Position numbers and translations under genes: made by a program. A DNA stretch of 64,000 nucleotides from Streptomyces bathyalis (GTDB lineage Bacteria; Actinomycetota; Actinomycetes; Streptomycetales; Streptomycetaceae), in contig NZ_CP048882.1 in assembly GCF_015910445.1 (NCBI RefSeq), forward strand, positions 5,515,501 through 5,579,500. Reading direction: 5' to 3'. Below are positions 16,962-24,305 of the stretch, one piece after another; within the stretch, counting starts at the first letter, position 1; each line of letters starts with the position of its first letter. The notes beneath the pieces are model-generated. The model searched no databases. It was given only the letters and a program-made list of their open reading frames with translations, and was not told where the DNA came from.

Positions 16962-17606
16962 CTACTGCGCCCGGTACCGCCGGGGCGCGTCGCCCAGGCC
17001 CGGCGGGAGGATTCCGAGCGCCGGGAAGACGACGTGGTCGATGACCTCCGCGATGCGGGCCTCGCTCAACGGGCGCCCGCGCAGGAGCTGTTCCTGGACG
17101 ACCATCGCGGGACCGGCGGTACCGGCGAGCAGGACGGGAGCCGCGGCGCTGATCTCGCCGCGGTCGGCGGCGCGCCGCAGCACGTCCACGATGAGCTGGA
17201 TGCGTGGCTGGATGAGCCGCTCGTCGATGGCCGAGACCAGTGCCGGGTGCCTGCCGTCCACGATCATTCCGCGCAGCGCCCTGCCGGGCGGCGCGTCGAG
17301 CACGCCGGCCATGCGCGTCAGCAGGTAAAGCAGATCGCCCCGGAGCGAGCCTGTGTCGGGAAGCGGGTCGCCGAGCCGGGGCAGCCCCTGCCGCAGGGCG
17401 TCCAGAACCAGTTCCTGCTTGGTCTGCCAGCGCCGGTAGATGGAGGACTTGCCGGTGTGCGCACGCTCCGCGATGCCTTCCATCGTGGCGCCCTCGAATC
17501 CCTCTTCGGCGAGTTCCTCCAGCGCCGCAGCGAAGATCGCCTCCTCGAGGGCCTTTCCGCGGCGGCGGGTCCGCGCGGGTTGTCCGCTCCCGTTGCTCGT
17601 GCTCAC
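16962..17606 (-). CDS. TetR-family transcriptional regulator
   Basis: TetR-type repressor of 214 residues. The helix-turn-helix lies at about residues 41-62 (TMEGIAERAHTGKSSIYRRW), followed by an all-helical ligand-binding domain. The GTG at 17606 begins VSTSNGSG; the frame to 18056 has no support. Transcribed divergently from the PucR-type gene across 253 bases that contain two inverted repeats. In aromatic polyketide clusters, TetR proteins commonly sense the product and control an MFS exporter. Here the exporter is about 9 kb away, so the link is an inference. Confidence 0.88.
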   Translation of the reverse strand: MSTSNGSGQPARTRRRGKALEEAIFAAALEELAEEGFEGATMEGIAERAHTGKSSIYRRWQTKQELVLDALRQGLPRLGDPLPDTGSLRGDLLYLLTRMAGVLDAPPGRALRGMIVDGRHPALVSAIDERLIQPRIQLIVDVLRRAADRGEISAAAPVLLAGTAGPAMVVQEQLLRGRPLSEARIAEVIDHVVFPALGILPPGLGDAPRRYRAQ

Positions 17607-17657
17607 GGCGTCAGCGTAGCCTGCGCAGCATCGGCAGGTGTGCCCGCCAGGTCTTTT

Positions 17658-17707
17658 GGAATTCAAATGGGAACGTAGCGACTCATTGCCGCGAATTCCG
17701 TCGCTAC
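17658..17707. promoter_or_regulatory. Interleaved inverted repeats in tetR-pucR intergenic region
   Basis: GTAGCGAC (17675-17682) is matched by its exact complement GTCGCTAC (17700-17707), and GGAATTC (17658-17664) by GAATTCC (17693-17699). They lie 52-101 bases upstream of the TetR start and on the far side of the PucR start. They are candidate operators for TetR autoregulation or control of the divergent gene; the binding protein is not known. Confidence 0.45.
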
Positions 17708-17859
17708 AGGTCAAAACATTCCAGCGACCCGGTTCGGAGAGCTTGATTCCAGCCCTTTTTACGTGGCCTGGCCAATAATCTTGTTCCGTCCCGAACGTCT
17801 CGCGTACCGTCCGAGGCGGAAAGTAGCTAACGGGTGGCGGGAGAGATGAGCGTGGCGGT

Positions 17860-19122
17860 ATGTCACAGGCGAAACCTCTGCTGGGAGCACGAGAAAATCT
17901 ACTTGCCGGAGTCGCACTGGTACAGCGGCTGCGTGACCGGCGGGACTGCACCGTCCAGAAGGTCACCGAGGCACTTGACGAGGCATTTCCCGCAGATCGT
18001 GCGTCCCTGAAGGTACGCAGGGTCCGCGACGAATCGGTCCGTTTCGCGGTGACCACGGCACAGGAGCTGTGGGCCGAGGGGAAGGACGTGTCCGACTCCG
18101 AAATGCAGGTCTACTGCTCGCAGATGCTGGAGCTGTCCCGGTCGGGCTGCTCGTTCGGCGATCTGACGGCGGGCTGTGAGCTGGTCGGATCCACCATGCT
18201 GGCCGACATGTGGTCCGTCGCGGAGGCCGGGGACCTCGCGAGCCTGGCCGATTTCACCAAGTGGCAGGCGGAGCAGGTCGCCCGCATCCTCGAGCGGGTC
18301 CAGCAGACCCTGTGCGAGGCCATGCGTGACGAGAGCCGCAGCATCAAGGTGCGCCGCGAGTACGCACAGGCGCTGAGCAAGGGCTTCGCCACCGAAGAAC
18401 TCGCGGTGGCCGCCGACCTGGGCGCGATCTGCTCCTACGTCGTGATCGTCCCCATCGTGGCGGACCCCGCGCTGCGCCACGAGATCCTGCTGGCCGCGGA
18501 GGCGGCCGACGAGGGCGACTGGGGCAGGGTGATGATCTGCGACGGCGAGCCGTACCCGGCGGTCTTCCTCGCCATCGCCGACGAGGCCGACTGGAACGGC
18601 GACGCCCCCGTGCGCCGCATGGCACGGGCCCGCGGCCTGTACCGCGCGCTGCGCGGACGGCTTGGCCGCGGCTGGGCGATCGCCGCCGCGGAGGCCGAGG
18701 TGCCCGGCGACGTCCCGGCCGCCCTGGAGCGGGCCAGGGGGATCGCGAGCGTGGCCCGCCACTCCAGCTCGTGCGGGGTCATCACCGAGGAGATGATCCC
18801 CCTCGACCGCGCCATCGTCTCCGACAAGGACCTGCGCGACTCGCTGTGCCAGGTGATCGCGCCGCTGCGTCCGTACCCCGAGCTGACCGAAAGCCTCGAC
18901 CTGCTCTACCGCTTCGACCTGGACCGGGGCCGCACGGCGCACGCCCTGGGCATCCACCGCCGGACTCTGGTGCACCGGCTGCGGCGGATCTCGGAGAAGA
19001 CGAACCTCAACCCGGTCTCCAGCCGTGGCGTGGAAGTCCTGCAGGCCGGACTGGTGGCGGCCCGCGCCGCCGGGCTGCTGGGCATGCCGAAGCCGCCGCG
19101 GCCCAAGCGGGCCACGGGCTGA
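17860..19122 (+). CDS. PucR-type helix-turn-helix regulator
   Basis: Transcriptional regulator of 420 residues with the C-terminal PucR/CdaR helix-turn-helix: LYRFDLDRGRTAHALGIHRR followed by TLVHRLRRI. The N-terminal 150 residues are helical, of the kind found in Streptomyces PucR-like regulators, and the middle has a degenerate GGDEF-like region (YVVIVPIVAD onward). The ATG at 17860 is the only reasonable start, since the nearby ATG at 17846 and GTG at 17852 are out of frame. No TTA codon is visible. It is probably a pathway-situated regulator; the ligand is unknown. Confidence 0.8.
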   Translation: MSQAKPLLGARENLLAGVALVQRLRDRRDCTVQKVTEALDEAFPADRASLKVRRVRDESVRFAVTTAQELWAEGKDVSDSEMQVYCSQMLELSRSGCSFGDLTAGCELVGSTMLADMWSVAEAGDLASLADFTKWQAEQVARILERVQQTLCEAMRDESRSIKVRREYAQALSKGFATEELAVAADLGAICSYVVIVPIVADPALRHEILLAAEAADEGDWGRVMICDGEPYPAVFLAIADEADWNGDAPVRRMARARGLYRALRGRLGRGWAIAAAEAEVPGDVPAALERARGIASVARHSSSCGVITEEMIPLDRAIVSDKDLRDSLCQVIAPLRPYPELTESLDLLYRFDLDRGRTAHALGIHRRTLVHRLRRISEKTNLNPVSSRGVEVLQAGLVAARAAGLLGMPKPPRPKRATG

Positions 19123-19213
19123 CTCCCTGCACCTCCCCGAGGCATCGGCGGCGTTCCGCGCGCCGGCGGTGCCCGGAGCCTGCGTTCTGCCTGCTCCTGG
19201 GCGGCCGGACGAC

Positions 19214-19259
19214 CGGCATTCCTTTATCCGGCGCCACCTGTACGGATAATGGAATGCCG
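19214..19259. repeat. Strong 17-base inverted repeat (terminator or operator)
   Basis: CGGCATTCCTTTATCCG at 19214-19230 pairs with CGGATAATGGAATGCCG at 19243-19259 with a single T-T mismatch and a 12-base loop. It begins 91 bases after the PucR-type stop. It could be a rho-independent-like terminator (no T-run follows) or a large operator for a regulator of the SARP gene. Its AT content is well above the surroundings. Confidence 0.6.
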
Positions 19260-19617
19260 TCTTCGTCTGATTTCCCGGCGGTCGCCGCTGAAATGAAATC
19301 TGCCGCACCAGGAGGCGTCCATCCTTCGCTGTTCAGGTCGATTTCTGTTGTTGTTCACCGCTTCCAGGCGGCTCTGACCAGGCGTTACATGGGGTGGGTG
19401 ACAGGATGGGAAACGCTTCGCGCGGCCATGGCGCATTGTGACCACCGAATCGGCTTGACCATTAAACAAACCCCCTTGCAATATTGAATTCGGCGCCGCG
19501 TGAACGCGGCCGGACGGTGTGAGTGGATTTCTCCGCGGGTGCCGGCTGTGTGTGGTCGACGGACAAAGGTCTCACGGGGGCGCGTCCACAGTTCTGGTGA
19601 AAACAGCCGGAGGGAAC
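19260..19617 (+). promoter_or_regulatory. AT-rich region upstream of the SARP gene
   Basis: The stretch 19123-19617 between the PucR-type and SARP genes holds no gene I can support. Besides the inverted repeat at 19214-19259, it has a possible -35 TTGACC at 19455-19460. A weak -10-like CAATAT follows 18 bases later at 19479-19484, about 134 bases before the SARP start. The region is distinctly AT-richer than neighbouring coding DNA. The promoter assignment is tentative. Confidence 0.3.
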
Positions 19618-20466
19618 GTGATCGGCATCGGAAACGAAATCATGCATTACACGGTGCTACGCGCAGTCGGGGTGCGAGTGCGTAATCACTGCCTTTTCCT
19701 CAGTGCAGCCAAGCCCAGATCGGTGCTGGCCCTGCTCATGCTCAACGCCAATGAAGTGGTTCCGAAATCGGTCTTTCTGGACGAGCTGTGGGGCGAGGAT
19801 CCTCCGGTCAGTGCGCACAACACTCTCCAGACGTACATCTTCCAGATCCGCAAGTGGCTCTCACGGGTGCTCGGCATCGACCCGGCGGACGTCAGCAACG
19901 AACGGCTCGTCACCGAGCCCGGCGGATACAGGTTCTGCGTGCCCGACCAACGGCAGCTCGACCTGGGGGAGTTCATGTTCCTCGCCCAGGAGGGCGAGAA
20001 GGAGTTCGCGTCCAGGAACTACGCGGACGCCGTACGGCTGCTGAACGCCTCGCTGAGCCTGTGGAGCGGCCACGACACCGTCGAGGCGCGGCCCGGCGGC
20101 GTCCTCGAGGCGAAGTTCACGCATCTGCGGGAGCGGCGTCTGCGCGCCCTGGAGGACCGCATCGAGGCCGACCTCATGCTGGGCAGGCACCGCGAGCTCC
20201 TCGGGGAGCTGTCCTCACTGGCCATAGAGCACCCGTTGCACGAGAGCCTGCACGGGAAGCTGATGATCTCGCTCGCCCGCTCGGGCCGCGTGCCCGACGC
20301 GCTCAAGGCCTATCAGCGGCTCCGCACAAGTCTGGTGGAGGAGCTGGGACTTGAGCCCTCGGAGCAGCTGAGGAGCCTGCAGCAGGCAGTGCTCGCCGAG
20401 GATCCCCGTGTGAAGGCCGACGGCGAGCACGAGCTCCTCGAACTCTCCACCCGGTCGGCCGGGTAG
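19618..20466 (+). CDS. SARP-family pathway activator
   Basis: Streptomyces antibiotic regulatory protein of 282 residues. The N-terminal OmpR-like winged-helix DNA-binding domain spans about residues 8-105 (SAAKPRSVLALLMLNANEVV, then DELWGEDPPVSAHNTLQTYI). The bacterial transcriptional activation domain follows (about 110-260), ending near LVEELGLEPSEQLRSLQQAV. GTG 19618 has GGAGGG 4 bases upstream; ATG 19642 is the alternative start. No TTA codon is present, so direct bldA control through this gene is unlikely. It is the likely activator of the PKS and dehydrogenase operons through heptamer repeats such as those at 7416-7436. Confidence 0.92.
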   Translation: MIGIGNEIMHYTVLRAVGVRVRNHCLFLSAAKPRSVLALLMLNANEVVPKSVFLDELWGEDPPVSAHNTLQTYIFQIRKWLSRVLGIDPADVSNERLVTEPGGYRFCVPDQRQLDLGEFMFLAQEGEKEFASRNYADAVRLLNASLSLWSGHDTVEARPGGVLEAKFTHLRERRLRALEDRIEADLMLGRHRELLGELSSLAIEHPLHESLHGKLMISLARSGRVPDALKAYQRLRTSLVEELGLEPSEQLRSLQQAVLAEDPRVKADGEHELLELSTRSAG

Positions 20467-20487
20467 GGCACCGCAACGCGGGTCCCG

Positions 20488-20527
20488 GGGCCGCCCGTCG
20501 CGTGAGACATCACGCCACGGGCGGCCC
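20488..20527 (+). terminator. Terminator hairpin after the SARP gene
   Basis: GGGCCGCCCGTCGCGTG (20488-20504) pairs with CACGCCACGGGCGGCCC (20511-20527), one mismatch, 6-base loop AGACAT, 22 bases after the SARP stop. A short T-containing stretch (TTCTCGTG) follows. Confidence 0.75.
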
Positions 20528-20611
20528 TTCTCGTGTGCCGTCGAGCGCGCCACCGCATGCCGTCCGGACCTCGACCCAGGCTCACGCGGATGTCGACGGC
20601 CCTTCGCCACG

Positions 20612-20629
20612 ATGAGGGTGCGTCAAGGC
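20612..20629 (+). promoter_or_regulatory. Possible SARP heptamer before the second operon
   Basis: TCAAGGC occurs at 20623-20629, identical to the heptamer in the PKS promoter, and ATGAGGG lies exactly 11 bases upstream at 20612-20618. They are 47-64 bases ahead of the TcmI-like cyclase start. No good -10 box follows at the expected distance, so this is a weak candidate. Confidence 0.25.
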
Positions 20630-20675
20630 AAAGGCCCTGCGAGGGACCCGACTACCGGACTGCGGAGACTCACTG

Positions 20676-21011
20676 ATGCAGCACCGAACCATGATGGTCA
20701 ACCGATTCAAGGACCCCTCGGCCCATCTCGAGATCGCCGACCTGTTCGCTGAGCACGACCGCAGCTCGCTGCCGATCGAGCTGGGCGTCTCCCGGCGGAC
20801 GCTCTTCCGCTACCGCGACCTGTACGTGCACCTCATCGAGACCGATGAGGAGCTCATGCCCAACCTCAACGCGGCGCGGCAGGACCCCCACTTCCAGAAG
20901 ATCAACGAGCGTCTCGGGCATCTGCTGGACCGCTACGACAGCAAGTGGACGGAGATGGAGGACTCGCGCGCCGAGGCCTTCTACGACTGGGTGCCCGAAC
21001 ACCGGAGGTGA
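20676..21011 (+). CDS. TcmI-type polyketide cyclase
   Basis: Small cyclase (111 residues) of the TcmI family, which closes the last ring of tetracenomycin-like intermediates (Tcm F2 to F1 in that pathway). Family features are strong: FAEHDRSSLPIELGVSRRTL, the YVHLIETDEELMP segment, HFQKINERLG, and the C-terminal AEAFYDWV. ATG 20676 follows CGGAG. It heads the second cluster operon, which also carries the 2-oxo-acid dehydrogenase genes and the oxygenase. Together with the TcmN-like cyclase it argues for a polycyclic, linearly fused, non-reduced aromatic product. Confidence 0.9.
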   Translation: MQHRTMMVNRFKDPSAHLEIADLFAEHDRSSLPIELGVSRRTLFRYRDLYVHLIETDEELMPNLNAARQDPHFQKINERLGHLLDRYDSKWTEMEDSRAEAFYDWVPEHRR

Positions 21012-21056
21012 ACGGCCCGGTCCTGCACGCCAGTCACCTTCCCGGAAAGGAGCCAG

Positions 21057-22268
21057 GTGTCCGATATCACCGTTCCCAGGCTCAACAACAACGACGCGTC
21101 GTACGTGCTCCTGGAATGGCTCTTCGAGGACGGGCAGGACGTACCCCAGGGCGCCGTCGTCGCCATGGTCGAGACGGCCAAGGCCGTCGAGGAGATCGTC
21201 GCGGAGTCCTCCGGGATCATGCGGCAGGAGCGCAAGCAGGGCGACGAGTGCGCCCCGGGCGACGTGCTCGGACGGCTGCTGGACCCGGCGCAGGCCGGTG
21301 GAACCGGCGCGAGCGGCACCTCCGGTGGAGCGGGCGAGGATGCCGCGGCCGCACCGCCTGGTGAGTCGCCCGCGGTCCAGGACCCGGAAACCCTCCGGGG
21401 GTTGACCATCACCGAGCCCGCTGCCGCGTTCATGGCACGCCACGGCATACCGGCCGGCGGGCTCGCGACGCTCGGCAAGAGCGTCATCACACGCGCCGAC
21501 GTCGAGCAGCTCGCTGCCGCGCCCGCGGAGGAGGACGGGAAGGTCGTCGACATCGGCCGCCACCAGCAGGCGGTGGCCTCCACCGTCGAACGCTCGATGC
21601 GGGAGATCCCGCAGGCATTCGCCCTGATGAAGATCCGGGGGAGCGCGTTGGCCGACCAGCGCAAGGCGGTACGGCTCGAGACGGGACTCATCGTCTCCGC
21701 GCTGGAAGTGCTCGTCCTGGTGACCGGCAGGCTGGCCGCCGACTTCCCGATGATCCACGCCCGGCGGATCGACGACCGCCACGTCGCCCTGGCCGACGAC
21801 ATGCACGTCGGCATCACGATCGACTCGGGGAACGGCCTCTACATTCCCGTCGTCCGCTCCGTCGCGCACAAGTCCCTCGGCGAAGTGGCCGCGGAGATCG
21901 AGGAGTTCCGCAAGAAGTCGCTGACCGGTGACTTCCGGGCCCGCGACCTGACGGGCGCCCATCTGTCGGTCTCCGTCGCCAACTACGCGGACCTGTCGTG
22001 TTCCGTGCCGTTCGTACAGCCGGGACAGACCTGCATGCTCTCGCTCTGCGGCACGCAGTACGAGACCGACCCCGCCGACGGCAGCCGGGTCCCGTTCTTC
22101 CACGTCGGGCTCTCCTACGACCACCGCGTCGTCAACGGACGCCTGGCCGCTCGCTACCTCAAGTCCGCGAAGGCACTTCTCGAGAGCCCGGAGTCTCTCG
22201 CCGGGATCTGCCGTGCCGCGGAGCAGACCGTGCCCCACCAGACGGAGGAGAGCCGTGATGACGGCTGA
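21057..22268 (+). CDS. 2-oxo-acid dehydrogenase E2-like acyltransferase
   Basis: Dihydrolipoyl acyltransferase-like protein of 403 residues. The N-terminal lipoyl domain has Lys42 in VETAKAVEEI; a peripheral subunit-binding-like segment (TEPAAAFMARHGIPAGGL) is near 120; the catalytic domain occupies about 175-375. The active-site box reads DHRVVNG (His356, Asn360) where canonical E2 has HRxxDG, so the conserved Asp is replaced. The usual FTISNLG stretch is also replaced by LSVSVANYADLS. GTG 21057 follows GGAAAGGAG. The altered active site suggests modified acyl transfer, perhaps to CoA or ACP. No E3 gene is present nearby. Confidence 0.85.
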   Translation: MSDITVPRLNNNDASYVLLEWLFEDGQDVPQGAVVAMVETAKAVEEIVAESSGIMRQERKQGDECAPGDVLGRLLDPAQAGGTGASGTSGGAGEDAAAAPPGESPAVQDPETLRGLTITEPAAAFMARHGIPAGGLATLGKSVITRADVEQLAAAPAEEDGKVVDIGRHQQAVASTVERSMREIPQAFALMKIRGSALADQRKAVRLETGLIVSALEVLVLVTGRLAADFPMIHARRIDDRHVALADDMHVGITIDSGNGLYIPVVRSVAHKSLGEVAAEIEEFRKKSLTGDFRARDLTGAHLSVSVANYADLSCSVPFVQPGQTCMLSLCGTQYETDPADGSRVPFFHVGLSYDHRVVNGRLAARYLKSAKALLESPESLAGICRAAEQTVPHQTEESRDDG

Positions 22269-23301
22269 CACCAACACTTCTCGAATCCCGTCCCTCACGC
22301 ACAACCGGCTGACGCCGATGATGTCCGCGTACAAGGAGACGAGCGTCCTCAAGGCCGGGATCAAGCTGGGCGTCTTCGACGAGCTCGCGCGCGAGGAGCC
22401 GCAGGACGCGGAATCGCTGGCCCGCCGGCTCGGCTCGGACCCGCGCGGCATGCGGATCCTCCTCAACGCGCTCGCGGCCCTGGAACTGATCGAGACGGAC
22501 GGCCGGCAGTACCGGCTGCCCCCGGGCGCCGCGGAGTTGCTCTCGCGTGACAGCGACGGCTACGCGGGCGACATGATCCACGTCATCGCCAGCGACTACG
22601 AGTGGGACGCGCTGAAGAACCTCGACGGCGCCGTGCGCAACGGCGGCACCGTCCTCGACGAACACGCGGAGACCCCCGAGTACTCGTACTGGGAGGACTT
22701 CGCCGCATTCGCGCCGCACGTCGCCAGGCCCACCGCCCGCGTGCTGGCCGACGCCCTGGAGCCGTGGGCCCGTGACCGCGAGAGCCTGGACGTGCTCGAC
22801 CTCGCGTGCGGGCACGGCATCTACGGATACACCGTCGCTCAGCGCTTCGAACAGGCAGCCGTCTGGTCGCTGGACTGGGAGAACGTGCTCGACGTGGCCG
22901 CGAAGCACGCCGGATCCATGGGCGTGCGGGAGCGCACGAACTTCATCGCCGGTGACATGTTCGACGTCTCGTTCGGCGGCGAATACGACCTGGTGCTCAT
23001 CACGAACGTGCTGCACCACTTCTCCGACGAGCGCGCCCGGGAGCTGCTGTCGCGCGCGGCGGCCGCCCTGCGCCCCGGCGGGAAGATCGGCATCGTCGGC
23101 TTCACCACGAGCGACGCCCCGCCCGCCCTGGATCCGGCGCCGCATCTGTTCTCGGTGCTGATGCTCGTGTGGACGTCCGAGGGCGAGGTGCACTCGGAGC
23201 GGAACTACCGCCGGATGTTCACGGACTGCGGCCTGGAGGAGCCCTCCGTCCACCAGGTGGAGAACCTGCCCTTCCGCGTACTGCTCGCGGACCGGGCCTG
23301 A
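22258..23301 (+). CDS. SAM-dependent methyltransferase embedded in dehydrogenase operon
   Basis: Class I methyltransferase of 347 residues with a winged-helix-like N-terminal region and SAM motif DLACGHG at about 181-187, followed by LITNVLHHFSDE and LRPGGKIGIVGF. It overlaps the E2 stop by 11 bases and precedes E1-alpha by 20 bases, so it is translated with the dehydrogenase subunits. ATG 22258 is taken, 7 bases after GGAGGAG; GTG 22255 is equally possible. This placement suggests action on the E1 substrate or product, for example C-methylation of a 2-oxo acid as known for MppJ/SgvM-type enzymes. O-methylation of the polyketide is the conservative alternative. Confidence 0.82.
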   Translation: MTADTNTSRIPSLTHNRLTPMMSAYKETSVLKAGIKLGVFDELAREEPQDAESLARRLGSDPRGMRILLNALAALELIETDGRQYRLPPGAAELLSRDSDGYAGDMIHVIASDYEWDALKNLDGAVRNGGTVLDEHAETPEYSYWEDFAAFAPHVARPTARVLADALEPWARDRESLDVLDLACGHGIYGYTVAQRFEQAAVWSLDWENVLDVAAKHAGSMGVRERTNFIAGDMFDVSFGGEYDLVLITNVLHHFSDERARELLSRAAAALRPGGKIGIVGFTTSDAPPALDPAPHLFSVLMLVWTSEGEVHSERNYRRMFTDCGLEEPSVHQVENLPFRVLLADRA

Positions 23302-23321
23302 GGCGGGTGGAGGCTCCGACC

Positions 23322-24305
23322 ATGAGCGACACGCAGACCTCTCCGGCCGCAGGAGGCGCCGCGGCGCCGCGCACGGCCCCCGAGTCCCCGCCCGGAACGG
23401 CGCTCACCGACGACGATCTCGAACTGCTGCTGCTCATCAGGCACTTCGAGCTCAGCCTGCTCGGCCTCTTCTCAGAGGGGAAGCTGAACGGCACGACACA
23501 CACGTGCCTGGGGCAGGAGCATGTGCCGGTCGCCCTCGCGCCGTTGCTGGACGAGCGGGACCACGTCTTCAGCAACCACCGAGGCCACGGGCACTACTTG
23601 GCGCGCTTCCGCGACCCCGAGGGGCTGCTGGCCGAGATCATGGGCCGGGAGGGCGCCGTCTGCCAGGGCGTCGGCGGCAGCCAGCACATCCTGCGCGGCC
23701 GCTATCTCTCCACCGGCGTCCAGGGCGAGAGCCTCCCGGTGGCCGTCGGCGTCGGGCTGCACCTGAAGGAGCACGAGCCGGGCCGTGCCGCCGTCGTCCA
23801 TATCGGTGACGGCACGTGGGGAGAGGGCAGCGTCTACGAAGCCCTCAACATGGCGCAGCTGTGGCAGGTGCCGGTCGTGGTCGTCGTCGAGCACAACGGG
23901 ATCGCCCAGTCCACGCCGGCGGAGATGCAGATGGCGGGCTCCATCGAGGGGCGCGCCGCGGGATTCGGCGTCGCGTACCGCAGTGCCGACGCGTGGGACG
24001 TGGACACCCTCAGGGCCACCGCCGGTCCGGCCGTCGAGGAGGTGCGCGCGACGGGCAGGCCGCTCGTCCTCGAACTCTCGGTGCCCCGGATCGGCCCGCA
24101 CAGCAAGGGTGACGACACCCGCAGCGAGGCCGAACTGGCTGCCGCCCGCGCACGCGACTGGCACGCGCGGTACGAGCAGCTGTTCCCGGAGCGCTTCGCA
24201 CGCGCCGAGGACCGGATGCGGGAGCAGGTGGCGCGGGTGGTACGCGACGTCGACGCCAGGCCACTGTCGGAATGGAGGGACCCATGCCTCGCTCCGAGCG
24301 CATAG
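23322..24305 (+). CDS. 2-oxo-acid dehydrogenase E1 component, alpha subunit
   Basis: Thiamine-diphosphate-dependent E1-alpha subunit, 327 residues, decarboxylating a 2-oxo acid such as pyruvate or a branched-chain 2-oxo acid. The ThDP/Mg motif starts at Gly162 (GDGTWGEGSVYEALNMA) and includes Asn176; SNHRGHGHYLARF and VGGSQH are typical E1-alpha segments. ATG 23322 follows GGTGGAGG. The two-subunit E1 form is that of branched-chain, acetoin or Gram-positive pyruvate complexes. The substrate cannot be settled from sequence. Its 3' end overlaps the E1-beta start by 22 bases. Confidence 0.88.
   Translation: MSDTQTSPAAGGAAAPRTAPESPPGTALTDDDLELLLLIRHFELSLLGLFSEGKLNGTTHTCLGQEHVPVALAPLLDERDHVFSNHRGHGHYLARFRDPEGLLAEIMGREGAVCQGVGGSQHILRGRYLSTGVQGESLPVAVGVGLHLKEHEPGRAAVVHIGDGTWGEGSVYEALNMAQLWQVPVVVVVEHNGIAQSTPAEMQMAGSIEGRAAGFGVAYRSADAWDVDTLRATAGPAVEEVRATGRPLVLELSVPRIGPHSKGDDTRSEAELAAARARDWHARYEQLFPERFARAEDRMREQVARVVRDVDARPLSEWRDPCLAPSA

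Noticed and set aside
19618..20466. bldA control of the SARP through a TTA codon
   Set aside because: I looked for in-frame TTA codons in the SARP and PucR-type genes and found none.
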